A stretch of DNA of 58,394 nucleotides from Halanaerobiaceae bacterium (GCA_007134885.1 SLJX01000019.1:1-58394), one strand, 5' to 3'. Numbered from the stretch's first letter, positions 29,716-39,762 are shown. Numbers and translations are program-made. The notes: generated by a model not told the origin, from the letters alone.

Positions 29716-30738
29716 ATGAAGAAAATACCTGTGGAAGAATCTGTGGGTCATGTGCTGGCCCATGATATTACCGAAATAAAACCCGGTAGGCATAAAGGCC
29801 CGGCTTTTAAAAAGGGTGATGTTATTAAGGAAGAGGATATTCCCCGGTTGAAGGATCTGGGCAAGAACAGCATCTATATCTGGGAGAAAAAACCGGGATA
29901 TCTGCATGAAAATGAGGCAGCTGCCCGGCTGGCCGACCTGGCCCAGGGTCAGGGAATAGAAAGATCCGAACCTGTGGAAGGCAAGATTAATCTTATGACC
30001 GGGAGGTCAGGACTTTTAAAGGTTGACCGGGAAAGGCTTACCAGACTCAATCAGATTGAGAAGGTTATGATGGCCACCCGCCATAATAATACCCCGGTCA
30101 GGGAGGGTGAACAGGTTGCTGGCACCAGGGTTATTCCTTTGATAATCCAGGAGGAGGAAATCAGGACGGTTGAAGAGAAGGTTGGCAGCGAGCCTCTCCT
30201 GAAAATCAAAGATTTTCAGGAGAAAAGAACGGCAGTTATAACTACCGGATCAGAGGTCTTTGCCGGTCGAATAGCAGATAAATTTACTCCGATTGTGAGG
30301 GAAAAGCTGACCTGTCATGGCTTGCAGGTTATCAGGACCGAACTGGCCCCTGATGACAGGGAGGACATAGCCAGAAGAATTCTGACTGCCATTGAGGAAG
30401 GAGCTGAGATGGTGGTCTGCACCGGAGGCATGTCAGTTGATCCCGATGATCTGACTCCCGCTGCAATTGCAGAAATTTCCACTGAGGTTATCACTTACGG
30501 GGCCCCTGTACTTCCCGGTGCTATGTTTATGCTGGCCTACCGGGAGGATATCCCGTTAATCGGGCTGCCTGGCTGTGCCATGTTTTCCCGGACCACGGTC
30601 TTTGATCTGATTCTGCCGAGGCTGGCAGCAGGAGAAAACATTACCGCCAGGGAGATCGCCAAACTGGGTCACGGAGGACTCTGCCTGGGTTGTGAGATCT
30701 GCCGCTATCCAGAATGCGGTTTTGGCAAAGGATGGTAA
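29716..30738 (+). CDS. MoeA/MogA-like molybdopterin-binding protein (SDMH-associated)
   Basis: VEESVGHVLAHDITEIKPGRHKGPAFKKGDVI; AVITTGSEVFAGRI; VCTGGMSVDPDD. Confidence 0.85.
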   Translation: MKKIPVEESVGHVLAHDITEIKPGRHKGPAFKKGDVIKEEDIPRLKDLGKNSIYIWEKKPGYLHENEAAARLADLAQGQGIERSEPVEGKINLMTGRSGLLKVDRERLTRLNQIEKVMMATRHNNTPVREGEQVAGTRVIPLIIQEEEIRTVEEKVGSEPLLKIKDFQEKRTAVITTGSEVFAGRIADKFTPIVREKLTCHGLQVIRTELAPDDREDIARRILTAIEEGAEMVVCTGGMSVDPDDLTPAAIAEISTEVITYGAPVLPGAMFMLAYREDIPLIGLPGCAMFSRTTVFDLILPRLAAGENITAREIAKLGHGGLCLGCEICRYPECGFGKGW

Positions 30739-30761
30739 ATAATTTTCTCTGCCCAGGTTTA

Positions 30762-31388
30762 TTAAGACCGACCGGTTTTGGCAAATTCTCCTACCAGTTT
30801 TTCACCCAGCTCCCGGAACCTGGCCAGAAGTTCGTTCTCCTTCTCTAAAACCTGATTATCGGTGTTGGGAATAAATTTTTGAGCCAGCAGCCTGGTATTT
30901 ACAGTCTTGAAAAACATCTCACCCACAGTTTTCAAGGCTGTAAACTGATCCTGATATTTCGGAGCTCCGGCACAGCCCAGCAGCAGGCCCCGTCTTTTTT
31001 TATTACGGTCAATGATTGGCCTTTCCAGGTGGAATTTGCTGGCCCAGATTGGCTGACAGCGGTCGATCATTTTTTTCAGGGTTGAGGGCATACCGTTAAA
31101 AAAAATAGGGCTGGCGACTATAATTATCTCGGATCTATCAAAGGTTTTTATCAACTCCGGCATGTCATCACGATAGATGCATTCGCCGGTTCTATCGCAG
31201 TGAAAGCAGGCAATACAGGCAGAGATATTTCTTTCATGGGGCTTTATTATATTTTTGATTATTTCCTGATTGAAATTTTCAGCAGCTTTATTACAGCCTT
31301 TCAGAACCTCTTCGAGCATCCGGCTGCTGTTACTTTGGGAGCGGGGGCTGCCCTTTATTCCTGTAATGCGAAGCAGATTTTCTGACAT
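30762..31388 (-). CDS. NADPH-dependent FMN reductase / flavodoxin-fold protein
   Basis: GIKGSPRSQSNSSRMLEEVLKG; CFHCDRTGECIYRDDM; ASPIFFNGMPSTLKKMIDRC. Confidence 0.85.
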   Translation of the reverse strand: MSENLLRITGIKGSPRSQSNSSRMLEEVLKGCNKAAENFNQEIIKNIIKPHERNISACIACFHCDRTGECIYRDDMPELIKTFDRSEIIIVASPIFFNGMPSTLKKMIDRCQPIWASKFHLERPIIDRNKKRRGLLLGCAGAPKYQDQFTALKTVGEMFFKTVNTRLLAQKFIPNTDNQVLEKENELLARFRELGEKLVGEFAKTGRS

Positions 31389-31423
31389 TTTTTCCTCTCC
31401 TTTACAGTTTATATAAATATTAT

Positions 31424-31449
31424 ACCCACCCAGAATATTCCGGGTGGGT
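31424..31449. other. 26-bp near-perfect palindrome between sagB-like and FMN reductase genes
   Basis: ACCCACCCAGAATATTCCGGGTGGGT: 8-bp outer arms around GAATATTC; no U-tract in the gene direction. Confidence 0.5.
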
Positions 31450-31463
31450 TTAAATTATCCCGG

Positions 31464-32237
31464 TTAGTTTTTCTTTTTCTTTCTGCTGCCCAGAGCAGCA
31501 GCATAGATTACAAATTGTTCTCTGCCGTCCAGCTCCAGAAAGTCATTAAGATAATCATCGTCAAAGGCTGCAATGGCACAGACCCCGGCCTGGATAACTT
31601 CTCCGGTTAAATAAAGATTCTGGCAGACATGACCGGCATCCAGCATGATATAGCGATAGGCTCTTTCACTGTAGCGCCAGGCCATGCGGTAGATATCAGC
31701 AGCCCAGAAAAAAACAGCAGCAGCCTGCTGGACAAATTTTTGCTCAAGCGTGCCTCGATAAACCTTGGCCATCAAATTGCCCTCCTGCAGCAGAGCCAGT
31801 TTATGTTTTTCAGCTCGATAGTGGTAAAGTCCCCGGGGGAGCTCAGCTGCCCGATGGAGATAGAGATAGGTTTCCAGGGCATGGCGTGCTCCGGCTGAAG
31901 GGACAGTTCGCAGGCTTTTTCCACCGGGAAGTTTGCGTTTAATTCCCTGGGTATAAAAAAGCAGGCTGGCAAGCTCACTGCTGTCCAGGGGTTTATCCTG
32001 AAAACTGCGCCTGCTTCTTCTGCTGACCAGGGCCTGCGGGATCGGAACCTCAGGTAAATCCAGCTTTTCTACTTCAGGAAGATCGAAGGTTTCTCGGGCC
32101 TGAGGCTCACGGGTGCGGGCCGGGGGAGCAATTTCTTTACTTTCATCAGAGTTGGAAATGTTCGGATATTTTGTCCCGTTAATGAACTCCTGACCAATTT
32201 TTTTCATGTCAGCCTCCCTTTTATTTGTTGTTATCAT
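31464..32237 (-). CDS. SagB/ThcOx family nitroreductase-type dehydrogenase
   Basis: ALVSRRSRRSFQDKPLDSSELASLLFYTQGI; RTVPSAGARHALETYLYLH; YRYIMLDAGHVCQNLYLTGEVIQAGVCAIAAFDDDYLN. Confidence 0.85.
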   Translation of the reverse strand: MITTNKREADMKKIGQEFINGTKYPNISNSDESKEIAPPARTREPQARETFDLPEVEKLDLPEVPIPQALVSRRSRRSFQDKPLDSSELASLLFYTQGIKRKLPGGKSLRTVPSAGARHALETYLYLHRAAELPRGLYHYRAEKHKLALLQEGNLMAKVYRGTLEQKFVQQAAAVFFWAADIYRMAWRYSERAYRYIMLDAGHVCQNLYLTGEVIQAGVCAIAAFDDDYLNDFLELDGREQFVIYAAALGSRKKKKN

Positions 32238-32451
32238 CCAGATAGTCGCAGTAATGCCATTTTATAATAAATAAAAATTACCTGCAAGCAGCTGCAAAAT
32301 TTGCAAAACTGGCAGGATTTCATATTTTTATGCAGAATTACTAAATCACAGGAAGGAAATCCTGATCTAGTTCTTGGAGAGATTAATAGCAGGGGCTGAT
32401 TTTTAAAATTGCATCTTTATTTATAATTCAAGAAGGGGCGTGGAATGATAT

Positions 32452-33105
32452 ATGCCAAAGGTTTATGAAAAACAAAGAGAAGAACTTATCAGTGATCTCA
32501 GCGATATGAGCGAAGTTGCCGAAGAGATGCTGCATAATTCTATTAAAGCCCTCGATGCCAAGGATTCCAATCTGGCCTGGGAAGTCATTGAACGGGACGA
32601 TTTGCTTGACAATATGCAGTTTACCATTGAAGACAAAATTTCCCGGCTTTTAAGTGAAGAACATCCTCATGTTAGTGATGCCCGATTTGCCCTGGCTTCA
32701 GCTAAAATAGCGATCAACCTGGAACGGGTTGGAGATCACGCCACCAATATTGCTGAAACAGTTATGGAATTAAAAAATGAAAAATATCTTGAGCCTCTGG
32801 TTATGATACCGGAACTGGCGGATATTGTTTCTGATATGTTGAGTGCTGTGCTGGAATCCTTTATTACCCGGAATTCAGATCTGGCAGAGGCAGCCTGCAG
32901 GAAGGATGAGAGGGCTGATAATATCTACGAGCAGATATATGAAAAGAATATCAGGCTGCTGGATGACTGTGATGGTACTCGTAAAATGAATCAGGTAGTG
33001 AGATTTATTAATGTGGCCAAGTCTCTGGAACGGGTTGGAGATCATGCCACCAATATTGGTGAAGAAACAATATTTGCAGTTACTGGCAACAGGGTAAAAT
33101 ATTAA
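32452..33105 (+). CDS. phoU: PhoU family phosphate transport/signalling regulator
   Basis: Two ERVGDHATNI(A/G)E repeats; about 217 aa. Confidence 0.93.
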   Translation: MPKVYEKQREELISDLSDMSEVAEEMLHNSIKALDAKDSNLAWEVIERDDLLDNMQFTIEDKISRLLSEEHPHVSDARFALASAKIAINLERVGDHATNIAETVMELKNEKYLEPLVMIPELADIVSDMLSAVLESFITRNSDLAEAACRKDERADNIYEQIYEKNIRLLDDCDGTRKMNQVVRFINVAKSLERVGDHATNIGEETIFAVTGNRVKY

Positions 33106-33110
33106 AATTC

Positions 33111-33138
33111 CGGCCGGCCATCAGGGGTTGGCTTTTTT
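33111..33138 (+). terminator. Rho-independent terminator after phoU
   Basis: GGCCGGCC...GGTTGGC stem (with GU pairs) followed by TTTTTT. Confidence 0.65.
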
Positions 33139-33203
33139 GTAATTAAGTAATAAGTGATAGGAAACAGGCGCTGGAAGAATCTACTAAGGGGTGCATTTCA
33201 GGT

Positions 33204-34613
33204 ATGAAAAAGCTGCTGACTGGAGGAAAGATTGTTCAGGAAACGGGAGTCAGTGAGAAAAATGTCCTGATTGCAGGTGAAAAAATTATTTCTTTGCTGG
33301 ATCCGGAGCAGACAGTTCAGGAAGAGGTGGAGGTCATAGATGCAGCAGGGAATTTGATTTTTCCGGGGATTATTGATGCTCATACTCATTATCTGCTTCA
33401 TTCCCGGGGAACAACAACCGCCGATGATTTTTTCAGCGGCTCCCGGGCAGCGGCTCTGGGGGGAGTAACAACCTTTATTGATTATGCCGATCATCAGCCT
33501 GATAAAACTCTGGCGGAATCTGCCCGGGAGAGAATAGCTGAAGCTGAAGATAGTGTGCTTGATTTTAACCTTCATCAGACGGTTCATCATTATAACTGGA
33601 AACTTGAACGGGAACTTGGAGAAATCAGGGAGCTTGGTCTCAGCAGTTTAAAGATTTTCACCACCTATAAAAAAGAGGGATATATGATACCGGAGAAAGA
33701 TATTCCGGCACTGCTTGCTGCTGCCTGTGACAGTGATTTGTTGTTGACAGTTCATGCTGAGGATGAAGTGGTAATTGAAGAAAGCCTTGCTGAACAGAAA
33801 GAGGGTGGGAAAGAGCTCTCTTTGAGCGATCATCCCGACTTAAGGCCAGCCCGGGCTGAGGAAAAGGCCGTGAAAAAAATTGCCCAGCTGGCGCTGAAAA
33901 ACAATTACCCGGTTTATATCGCTCATATTTCAGCTGCGGATACTGTAAAAACCCTTCAAAGCTTTCACGGTCAGGGGGGGAGAATTTTTGGAGAAACCAC
34001 TCCTCATTATCTGCTTTTAGACCGAAGTTATCTGGAAAGGGAAGAACCGGAGCGCTATTTTATGGTCCCTCCTTTGAGAGAAACAGAGCATAAGGAACAA
34101 ATCTGGCAGGCCCTGCTGGAAGGCACAGTCCAGGTAGTGGCCACCGATCACTGCGCCTTTACTCTGGAGCAGAAAAGAGAAAACCGCTCTCCCTTGAAGA
34201 TGTTGCCCGGCCTGCCGGGATCTGAAACACTTCTGCCCCTGGTTCATCATTTTGGAGTTAATACCGGAATGATGGATTACAGGGAACTGATTAGAGTTCT
34301 GGCCGGCAATCCTGCCCGAATTTTTGGGCTTTATCCTGAAAGGGGAGTTATTAGAGAAGGTTCTGTGGCTGATCTGGTGGTTTTTAATCCCGAGAAAAAG
34401 GTGGAGTTAGGTGATGAAATGGTCCAATCCCGGGCAGGCTATTCTCCCTATCAGGGTTTTAAAATCTTAGGCTGGCCGGAAATGACTCTTTCCCGAGGTG
34501 AGATAATTGCCAGAAAGGGGAACTTTACAGGCAGCAGGGGCAGAGGTAGATTTATCAAAGCCGGAATATCGAACTGCTTATCTGATGATAGTAACCTGCT
34601 TCAGGGAGTTTAA
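33204..34613 (+). CDS. Dihydropyrimidinase/hydantoinase (HyuA/HydA-like)
   Basis: LIFPGIIDAHTHYLLHSRGTTTADDFFSGSRAAALGGVTTFIDYA; KIFTTYKKEGYM; VATDHCAF; GLPGSETLLPL. Confidence 0.85.
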   Translation: MKKLLTGGKIVQETGVSEKNVLIAGEKIISLLDPEQTVQEEVEVIDAAGNLIFPGIIDAHTHYLLHSRGTTTADDFFSGSRAAALGGVTTFIDYADHQPDKTLAESARERIAEAEDSVLDFNLHQTVHHYNWKLERELGEIRELGLSSLKIFTTYKKEGYMIPEKDIPALLAAACDSDLLLTVHAEDEVVIEESLAEQKEGGKELSLSDHPDLRPARAEEKAVKKIAQLALKNNYPVYIAHISAADTVKTLQSFHGQGGRIFGETTPHYLLLDRSYLEREEPERYFMVPPLRETEHKEQIWQALLEGTVQVVATDHCAFTLEQKRENRSPLKMLPGLPGSETLLPLVHHFGVNTGMMDYRELIRVLAGNPARIFGLYPERGVIREGSVADLVVFNPEKKVELGDEMVQSRAGYSPYQGFKILGWPEMTLSRGEIIARKGNFTGSRGRGRFIKAGISNCLSDDSNLLQGV

Positions 34614-34713
34614 TTACTAAGTCAGCTTAGACTATATTTTTATAAGTAAAAATGATATAATTGTTAATAAGGAATTCCAATTAAGGTTGCTGTGAAAGAA
34701 AGGAGACTGGTGA

Positions 34714-35250
34714 ATGAAAGTGGGCTTCTTATTTAGTGAGATTTTCTGGGGCTTGCTGTTGATTGTGCTGGGTATTTCTGCCGTCCTGCGTTCTTTTAAT
34801 ATTAATGTCCCCTTTTTTCGGGTTATTCTGGCCTTTGTTTTGATCTATCTTGGCATCTCAATGCTGATGGGTGGGCCCTTCGTTAGAACCGTAGATGACA
34901 ATACAATTATTTTTGGGGAATTAAGGAAAAGTGGCAGTGAATTGACTGAAAGTGAATTTAACGTTATTTTTGGCAGTGGGGAGCTGGATCTCAGGGATCT
35001 TGATCTTGAGGATATTAGCTTTATTGAAATGAATGTAGTTTTTGGCTCTGGCAAATTAATTATCAGCCGGGAACAGCTGGCAGAGATTAAGATAAGTTCA
35101 GCCTTTGGTAATGCTCTGCTGCCTGATCGAACCTCAATAACCTTTGGAGATTACACCTATTTAAGTCCTAATCTCGACAGGGGTGAGAGACCCTCTTTAA
35201 TAGTTGAAGGAAGTGTTGTTTTTGGCAGGCTGGAGGTTGAAGAAAGGTGA
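34714..35250 (+). CDS. LiaF-like membrane protein (TM region plus beta-helical cell-wall-response-like domain)
   Basis: N-terminal TM segments, C-terminal repeated VFGSGxLxI/FGxLEV strands. Confidence 0.65.
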   Translation: MKVGFLFSEIFWGLLLIVLGISAVLRSFNINVPFFRVILAFVLIYLGISMLMGGPFVRTVDDNTIIFGELRKSGSELTESEFNVIFGSGELDLRDLDLEDISFIEMNVVFGSGKLIISREQLAEIKISSAFGNALLPDRTSITFGDYTYLSPNLDRGERPSLIVEGSVVFGRLEVEER

Positions 35251-35528
35251 TAGTAGCTTCTCTGAGGATGAATCTTTATCTGCCGGGATCAACTTCCCTG
35301 AAAGAAAAAAGGAGACTACTTAAAAGCCTCCAGGATAAAATGAGAAATAAATTTAATCTGGCTGTTGCTGAGGTTGACCGCCAGGAAAACTGGCAGCATT
35401 CAGTGCTGGCTGCTGTTTCTGTCAGCAATCAAAGAAATTATCTGGAAAAAATATTTAATCGGGTTATCAATCTGGTTGATGATATGCCGGGAATTGAATT
35501 GATGCGCTCCGAGACGATCTATTATTGA
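35247..35528 (+). CDS. DUF503 family protein
   Basis: LPGSTSLKEKRRLLKSLQDKMRNKFNLAVAEVDRQENWQHSVLAAVSVSN. Confidence 0.88.
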   Translation: MIVASLRMNLYLPGSTSLKEKRRLLKSLQDKMRNKFNLAVAEVDRQENWQHSVLAAVSVSNQRNYLEKIFNRVINLVDDMPGIELMRSETIYY

Positions 35529-35538
35529 AAAGTTCCAG

Positions 35539-35572
35539 AATCATCCAGGTTACCTGGATGATTGCTTTTTTT
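35539..35572. terminator. Terminator shared by convergent DUF503 gene and rex; overlaps the rex 3' end
   Basis: AATCATCCAGGT-T-ACCTGGATGATT perfect 12-bp inverted repeat, then GCTTTTTTT on +; rex stop codon (35550-35552) lies inside it. Confidence 0.85.
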
Positions 35573-36245
35573 GGGCGAGTTTACAGGAAATTTTGCAGAG
35601 CCCATCATTCATGTTTTGTTCAATTAGAATAATATCATCGGGCACTTCAACCGGAGTCTCGGTAAAGTCCCAGATGCCTTTAATGCCAGCCCTAACCAGC
35701 ATTTCAGCTGTCTTCTGAGCTTCCTCGGCCGGGACGGCCAGGGCTGCAACATCAATTTCGAGCCGGGAGATAAAATCCGGGGCCAGTTCAACATCCATTA
35801 CTTTTATATCATTAAACTCTAAGCCAATGATAGCGGGATCCTTATCAAATATTCCCTTTAAAACATAACCCCTTTCAGAATAGCTTTTATTATTGGCCAG
35901 AGCCCGACCTAAAAAGCCAGCCCCCAATATTATCATTGTTTTTTCATAGCCAAAACCCAGAATCAACTGCAGGTTTTCATAAAGGCAGTTAACATCATAG
36001 CCGTAACTTTTTTTACCAAACTGGCCGAAATGACTTAAGTCTCTCCGAATCAGAGAACTGGAAAATCCCATTATTTTGGCCAGCTGTTCTGAGGAAACAT
36101 ATTCGATGTCCTTTTGCATCATGTTTTTGAGCTGAATATAATAATGGGGCAGTCTACGTATTATTTTATCCGGTATATCTTCAACTAAAGCTTCAGCTCT
36201 GAAATTGTTTTTAGATTCATTGGATTTATTTTTTATATCAGTCAT
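35550..36245 (-). CDS. rex: Redox-sensing transcriptional repressor Rex
   Basis: IIRRLPHYYIQLKNMMQKDIEYVSSEQLAKIMGFSSSLIRRDLSHFGQFGKKSYGYDV; TMIILGAGFLGRALANN. Confidence 0.95.
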   Translation of the reverse strand: MTDIKNKSNESKNNFRAEALVEDIPDKIIRRLPHYYIQLKNMMQKDIEYVSSEQLAKIMGFSSSLIRRDLSHFGQFGKKSYGYDVNCLYENLQLILGFGYEKTMIILGAGFLGRALANNKSYSERGYVLKGIFDKDPAIIGLEFNDIKVMDVELAPDFISRLEIDVAALAVPAEEAQKTAEMLVRAGIKGIWDFTETPVEVPDDIILIEQNMNDGLCKISCKLAQKKQSSR

Positions 36246-36572
36246 TTCACCATCCCCCCCGATGTTTTTTCAGCATAAGTTCTTTTTATCACAATACTAC
36301 ATTTTAATTGTATATTATTTAACATAATTATTCAAGTCTGAAGGTAGAATTTAATGAATTTTTATATTTTTGTTACCGTTTAGCCAGAAATTGGATTCTG
36401 TTTTCTGGCCGGTAATTTTAAAAATTTATTTTTTCTGAGAAAACTTATCAAAACATCAGTTTATTGCAGGAAATTATTTGTCAATAAAGAATTTTTTCTA
36501 TAAGGAGGTTAAGCAGAAAATAGTTTCAGGCCTTTTTAATAAAAAAATCGACTATAATATAGGAGGTAAAAA

Positions 36573-38996
36573 ATGGATAAACTATCAGGAAAAGAACTGC
36601 GCTGTGATTGTTTGCCGTCTACCTTTGATTTTGAGTCAACAGAGGAAATCGAAGGTCTGGAAGAGGGTATAATTGGACAGCGGAAAGCGGTAGAAGCTAT
36701 CGACTTTGGTTTTGAAATAGAACGGGAAGGTTATAATATTTATATGGCAGGTATTCCGGGCACAGGTAAAAAAACCTACGCCCGCAAGGTTGCCACCAAG
36801 GAGTCTGCCGACCAGCCCACACCTGATGATATGCTTTATGTTTTTAACTTTTCCAACCCTGAAACCCCCAGGGCAATTAGAATGCCTGCCGGCAGAGGAA
36901 AGCACCTCAGAGATGAGATGGAAAGCGTAATTGAGGAGTTTAAAGAGGAGATTCCCAAACTCTTTGAAGGTGAAGAGTTTGAAGAAAAGCGTAATGAAAT
37001 TATGGCAGAATATCAGGAAAAATCCAGTCAGGTGATGGAGGAATTTGATCAGGAAATAAGAGAAGAGGGTTTTATGATTCAAAATACCGAGAGGGGACCG
37101 GTTCCGGTTCCGCTCGATGATGAGGGAAATCCTTTAAAACAGGATGATTTTAAAGAGCTGCCGGAAGAAGACAGGCAGAAATTAAGAGAAAAAAGTCAGG
37201 AGATTAAAAACAGACTGGACAAACAGCTGCGCAGGATCAGAGACCTTAAAGAAAAGGCCCAGGACAAAATGTCTGAGCTGCAGGAGAAAATGGGACTCTC
37301 AATAGTCCAGCCCATTATTGATCAGTTGAAACATAAATTTTCAGATTGTGAGGAAGTAATTGATTATCTGGGGGATGTTAAAGAGGACATAATTGATAAT
37401 CTGGATAAATTTATTGAAAAAAACGGGGATAATTCTATGCCACTGCCCTTTAAAACCGGCAGGGATGAGAATTTCTTTATTCGTTATAAGGTAAATTTAA
37501 TAGTTGATAATTCTGATACCGAAGGTGGACCTGTAATTTTTGAAACCAATCCTACTTATTATAATCTTTTTGGAAAGATTGAAGGCAAGAGCCAGTTTGG
37601 CACCGTAACCACGGATTTTACCATGATCAAAGGCGGAGCCCTGCACCGGGCCGATGGGGGATATCTGATATTGCAGGCCAAGGATGTCCTTACCAATCCC
37701 TTTTCCTGGGAAACTTTAAAGAGGGCACTTTTAAATGAAGAATTAAAGGTAGAAAATATCGGGGAACAGTACCGGACCTTTCCTATCAGTTCTTTAAAGC
37801 CGGATCCCTTTGAAATCGATGTTAAAGTTATTTTGATCGGCAATCCTTTTATTTATCAGCTTCTTTATACTTATGATGAAGAGTTCAAAAAGCTCTTTAA
37901 AGTAAAAGCCGACTTTGATACCGAAATGGTCCGCAGCGAAGATAACATGAAAAAGTTTGCCTCTTTCCTAGCTTCGGTCTGTGAACGGGAGGATATTCTG
38001 CATTTTAAAGCTGAAGCGGTTGGTAAAATAATTGAATACAGCAGCAGGCTTTCTGGAGATAATACCAAGATGACAACCAGGTTTAATGAAATTATGGAGC
38101 TTCTTTATGAAGCCAACACCTGGGCTGATCTTGATGAAGCAGGGCAGGTTGAGGCAGAACATGTTTTAAAAGCACTGGGGAAGAAAGAAGATCGCTCCAA
38201 TCTCACAGAAGAGAAAATTCAGGAGATGATTGACAGGGATTATCTGATGATAGATGTTGAAGGAGAAGTTGCCGGTCAGATCAATGGTATATCTGTTTAT
38301 CAATCCGGCCAGTATTCCTTTGGCCGCCCCAGCAGAATAACCTGCCAGACCTTTCTGGGACAGGAGGGTGTGGTTAATATTGAGAGGGAAGCCAAAATGA
38401 GCGGCAAAATTCATAACAAAGGTGTGCTCATTCTCTCGGGATACCTGGGAGGTAAGTATGCTAAAGAGATGCCTTTAACGCTGTCAGCATCCCTGGCCTT
38501 TGAACAATCCTATTCGGGAATAGATGGTGACAGTGCATCCTGCGCTGAACTGCTGACGATTTTATCCTCACTTTCCGGACTGCCCTTAAAGCAGAATCTA
38601 GCCATTACCGGTTCCCTGAATCAGCACGGCAAGGTTCAGCCTGTGGGGGGGACAAATGAAAAGATTGAGGGATTCTATCAGGTTTGTAAAAACCGGGGGC
38701 TTGATGGCAGCCAGGGGGTTATTATCCCCCGGCAGAATGTAGAAAACCTGATGCTTAAAGATGAAATTGTAGAAGCAGTTGAAGCAGAAAAGTTCAATGT
38801 ATATACTATAACTGAAATTGATGAAGCTATTGAACTTTTCTTTGATCGCCCGGCTTCAGAGGTTCATGACCTGGTTTCTACTTCTCTGGAACAGATGGCT
38901 GAAAGGGCCCGGGAAATTAAAGAGGGTAAGCTTAAAAGTGGAGATAAAGCTCAGGAAAATGATTCTGAGGATGATATCCCTGATCCGGTAGGTTAA
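36573..38996 (+). CDS. Lon-like ATP-dependent protease (LonB/LonC type with AAA region and Lon proteolytic domain)
   Basis: GIPGTGKKTYARKVA Walker A; GALHRADGGYLILQA; proteolytic GDSASCAELLTILSSLSGLPLKQNLAITGSLNQHGKVQPVGGTNEKIEGF. Confidence 0.92.
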   Translation: MDKLSGKELRCDCLPSTFDFESTEEIEGLEEGIIGQRKAVEAIDFGFEIEREGYNIYMAGIPGTGKKTYARKVATKESADQPTPDDMLYVFNFSNPETPRAIRMPAGRGKHLRDEMESVIEEFKEEIPKLFEGEEFEEKRNEIMAEYQEKSSQVMEEFDQEIREEGFMIQNTERGPVPVPLDDEGNPLKQDDFKELPEEDRQKLREKSQEIKNRLDKQLRRIRDLKEKAQDKMSELQEKMGLSIVQPIIDQLKHKFSDCEEVIDYLGDVKEDIIDNLDKFIEKNGDNSMPLPFKTGRDENFFIRYKVNLIVDNSDTEGGPVIFETNPTYYNLFGKIEGKSQFGTVTTDFTMIKGGALHRADGGYLILQAKDVLTNPFSWETLKRALLNEELKVENIGEQYRTFPISSLKPDPFEIDVKVILIGNPFIYQLLYTYDEEFKKLFKVKADFDTEMVRSEDNMKKFASFLASVCEREDILHFKAEAVGKIIEYSSRLSGDNTKMTTRFNEIMELLYEANTWADLDEAGQVEAEHVLKALGKKEDRSNLTEEKIQEMIDRDYLMIDVEGEVAGQINGISVYQSGQYSFGRPSRITCQTFLGQEGVVNIEREAKMSGKIHNKGVLILSGYLGGKYAKEMPLTLSASLAFEQSYSGIDGDSASCAELLTILSSLSGLPLKQNLAITGSLNQHGKVQPVGGTNEKIEGFYQVCKNRGLDGSQGVIIPRQNVENLMLKDEIVEAVEAEKFNVYTITEIDEAIELFFDRPASEVHDLVSTSLEQMAERAREIKEGKLKSGDKAQENDSEDDIPDPVG

Positions 38997-39176
38997 AATA
39001 TAACTCAATTTTAGTATGGATGAGAAAATAAAAGAATAACCTGCTTAATCGTTTATAATTGCACTTAAAAACCTAAAACGATAATTAACAAAATTTGACC
39101 ATCTCTGTCCTTAGAATTATAATTAGAAGTGAAGAAAGTCAGGAAAGGACAAAAAAATCAAATGGAGGTGGTTGGT

Positions 39177-39611
39177 ATGTTTGATATGGTACCCTTTAGA
39201 AGAAGAGGTAGAGGTTTAACAGAGAGAGAGGATCCGTTTAATCAAATGGTAGACAGTTTCTTTAATGATGCCCTGAGTGTATTTGAAGGAGGCTTTAAGA
39301 CAGACATTAAAGAAGAAGAAGATAAATTTGTTCTGGAAGCTGAACTGCCTGGAATGACAAAGGATGATATTGAGCTGGAAATCAATGAAAATATCCTGAC
39401 AATTAAAGCCAGAAAAGAAGATGAAAGAAGAGAAGAGCAGGAAAACTATATTAGAAGAGAAAGAAGAACCGGTTCCTATCAGCGGTCCTTCAGGATTAAA
39501 AATGTTAATGAAGAAGAAATTAAAGCCCGGCACGAAAATGGCATCCTGATTGTTGATCTGCCTAAGGAGGAGCCCTCCAGACCCAAGAGGAAAACCATAG
39601 ATATTGAATAA
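39177..39611 (+). CDS. hsp20: Hsp20/alpha-crystallin small heat shock protein
   Basis: EAELPGMTKDDIELEINENILTIKARKE...GSYQRSFRI...ENGILIVDLPK. ATG 39177 with RBS aggtgg preferred over 39129. Confidence 0.92.
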   Translation: MFDMVPFRRRGRGLTEREDPFNQMVDSFFNDALSVFEGGFKTDIKEEEDKFVLEAELPGMTKDDIELEINENILTIKARKEDERREEQENYIRRERRTGSYQRSFRIKNVNEEEIKARHENGILIVDLPKEEPSRPKRKTIDIE

Positions 39612-39723
39612 TTGTTACTTCGTTATAGTTAAAGCCTCTTTCAGGAGTTGGTAATTGTTCTAGGGCATCTTTTCGAGGGCATCTTTATGTAAACTAAATA
39701 AATTTTTTGCATCAAGGCAAGAA

Positions 39724-39762
39724 GCCTCCCGCAGTTTAGGCTGCAGGAGGTTTATTTTTTTG
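39724..39762 (+). terminator. Rho-independent terminator downstream of hsp20
   Basis: CCTCCCGCAG-tttagg-CTGCAGGAGG stem (one mismatch) followed by TTTATTTTTTT. Confidence 0.75.
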
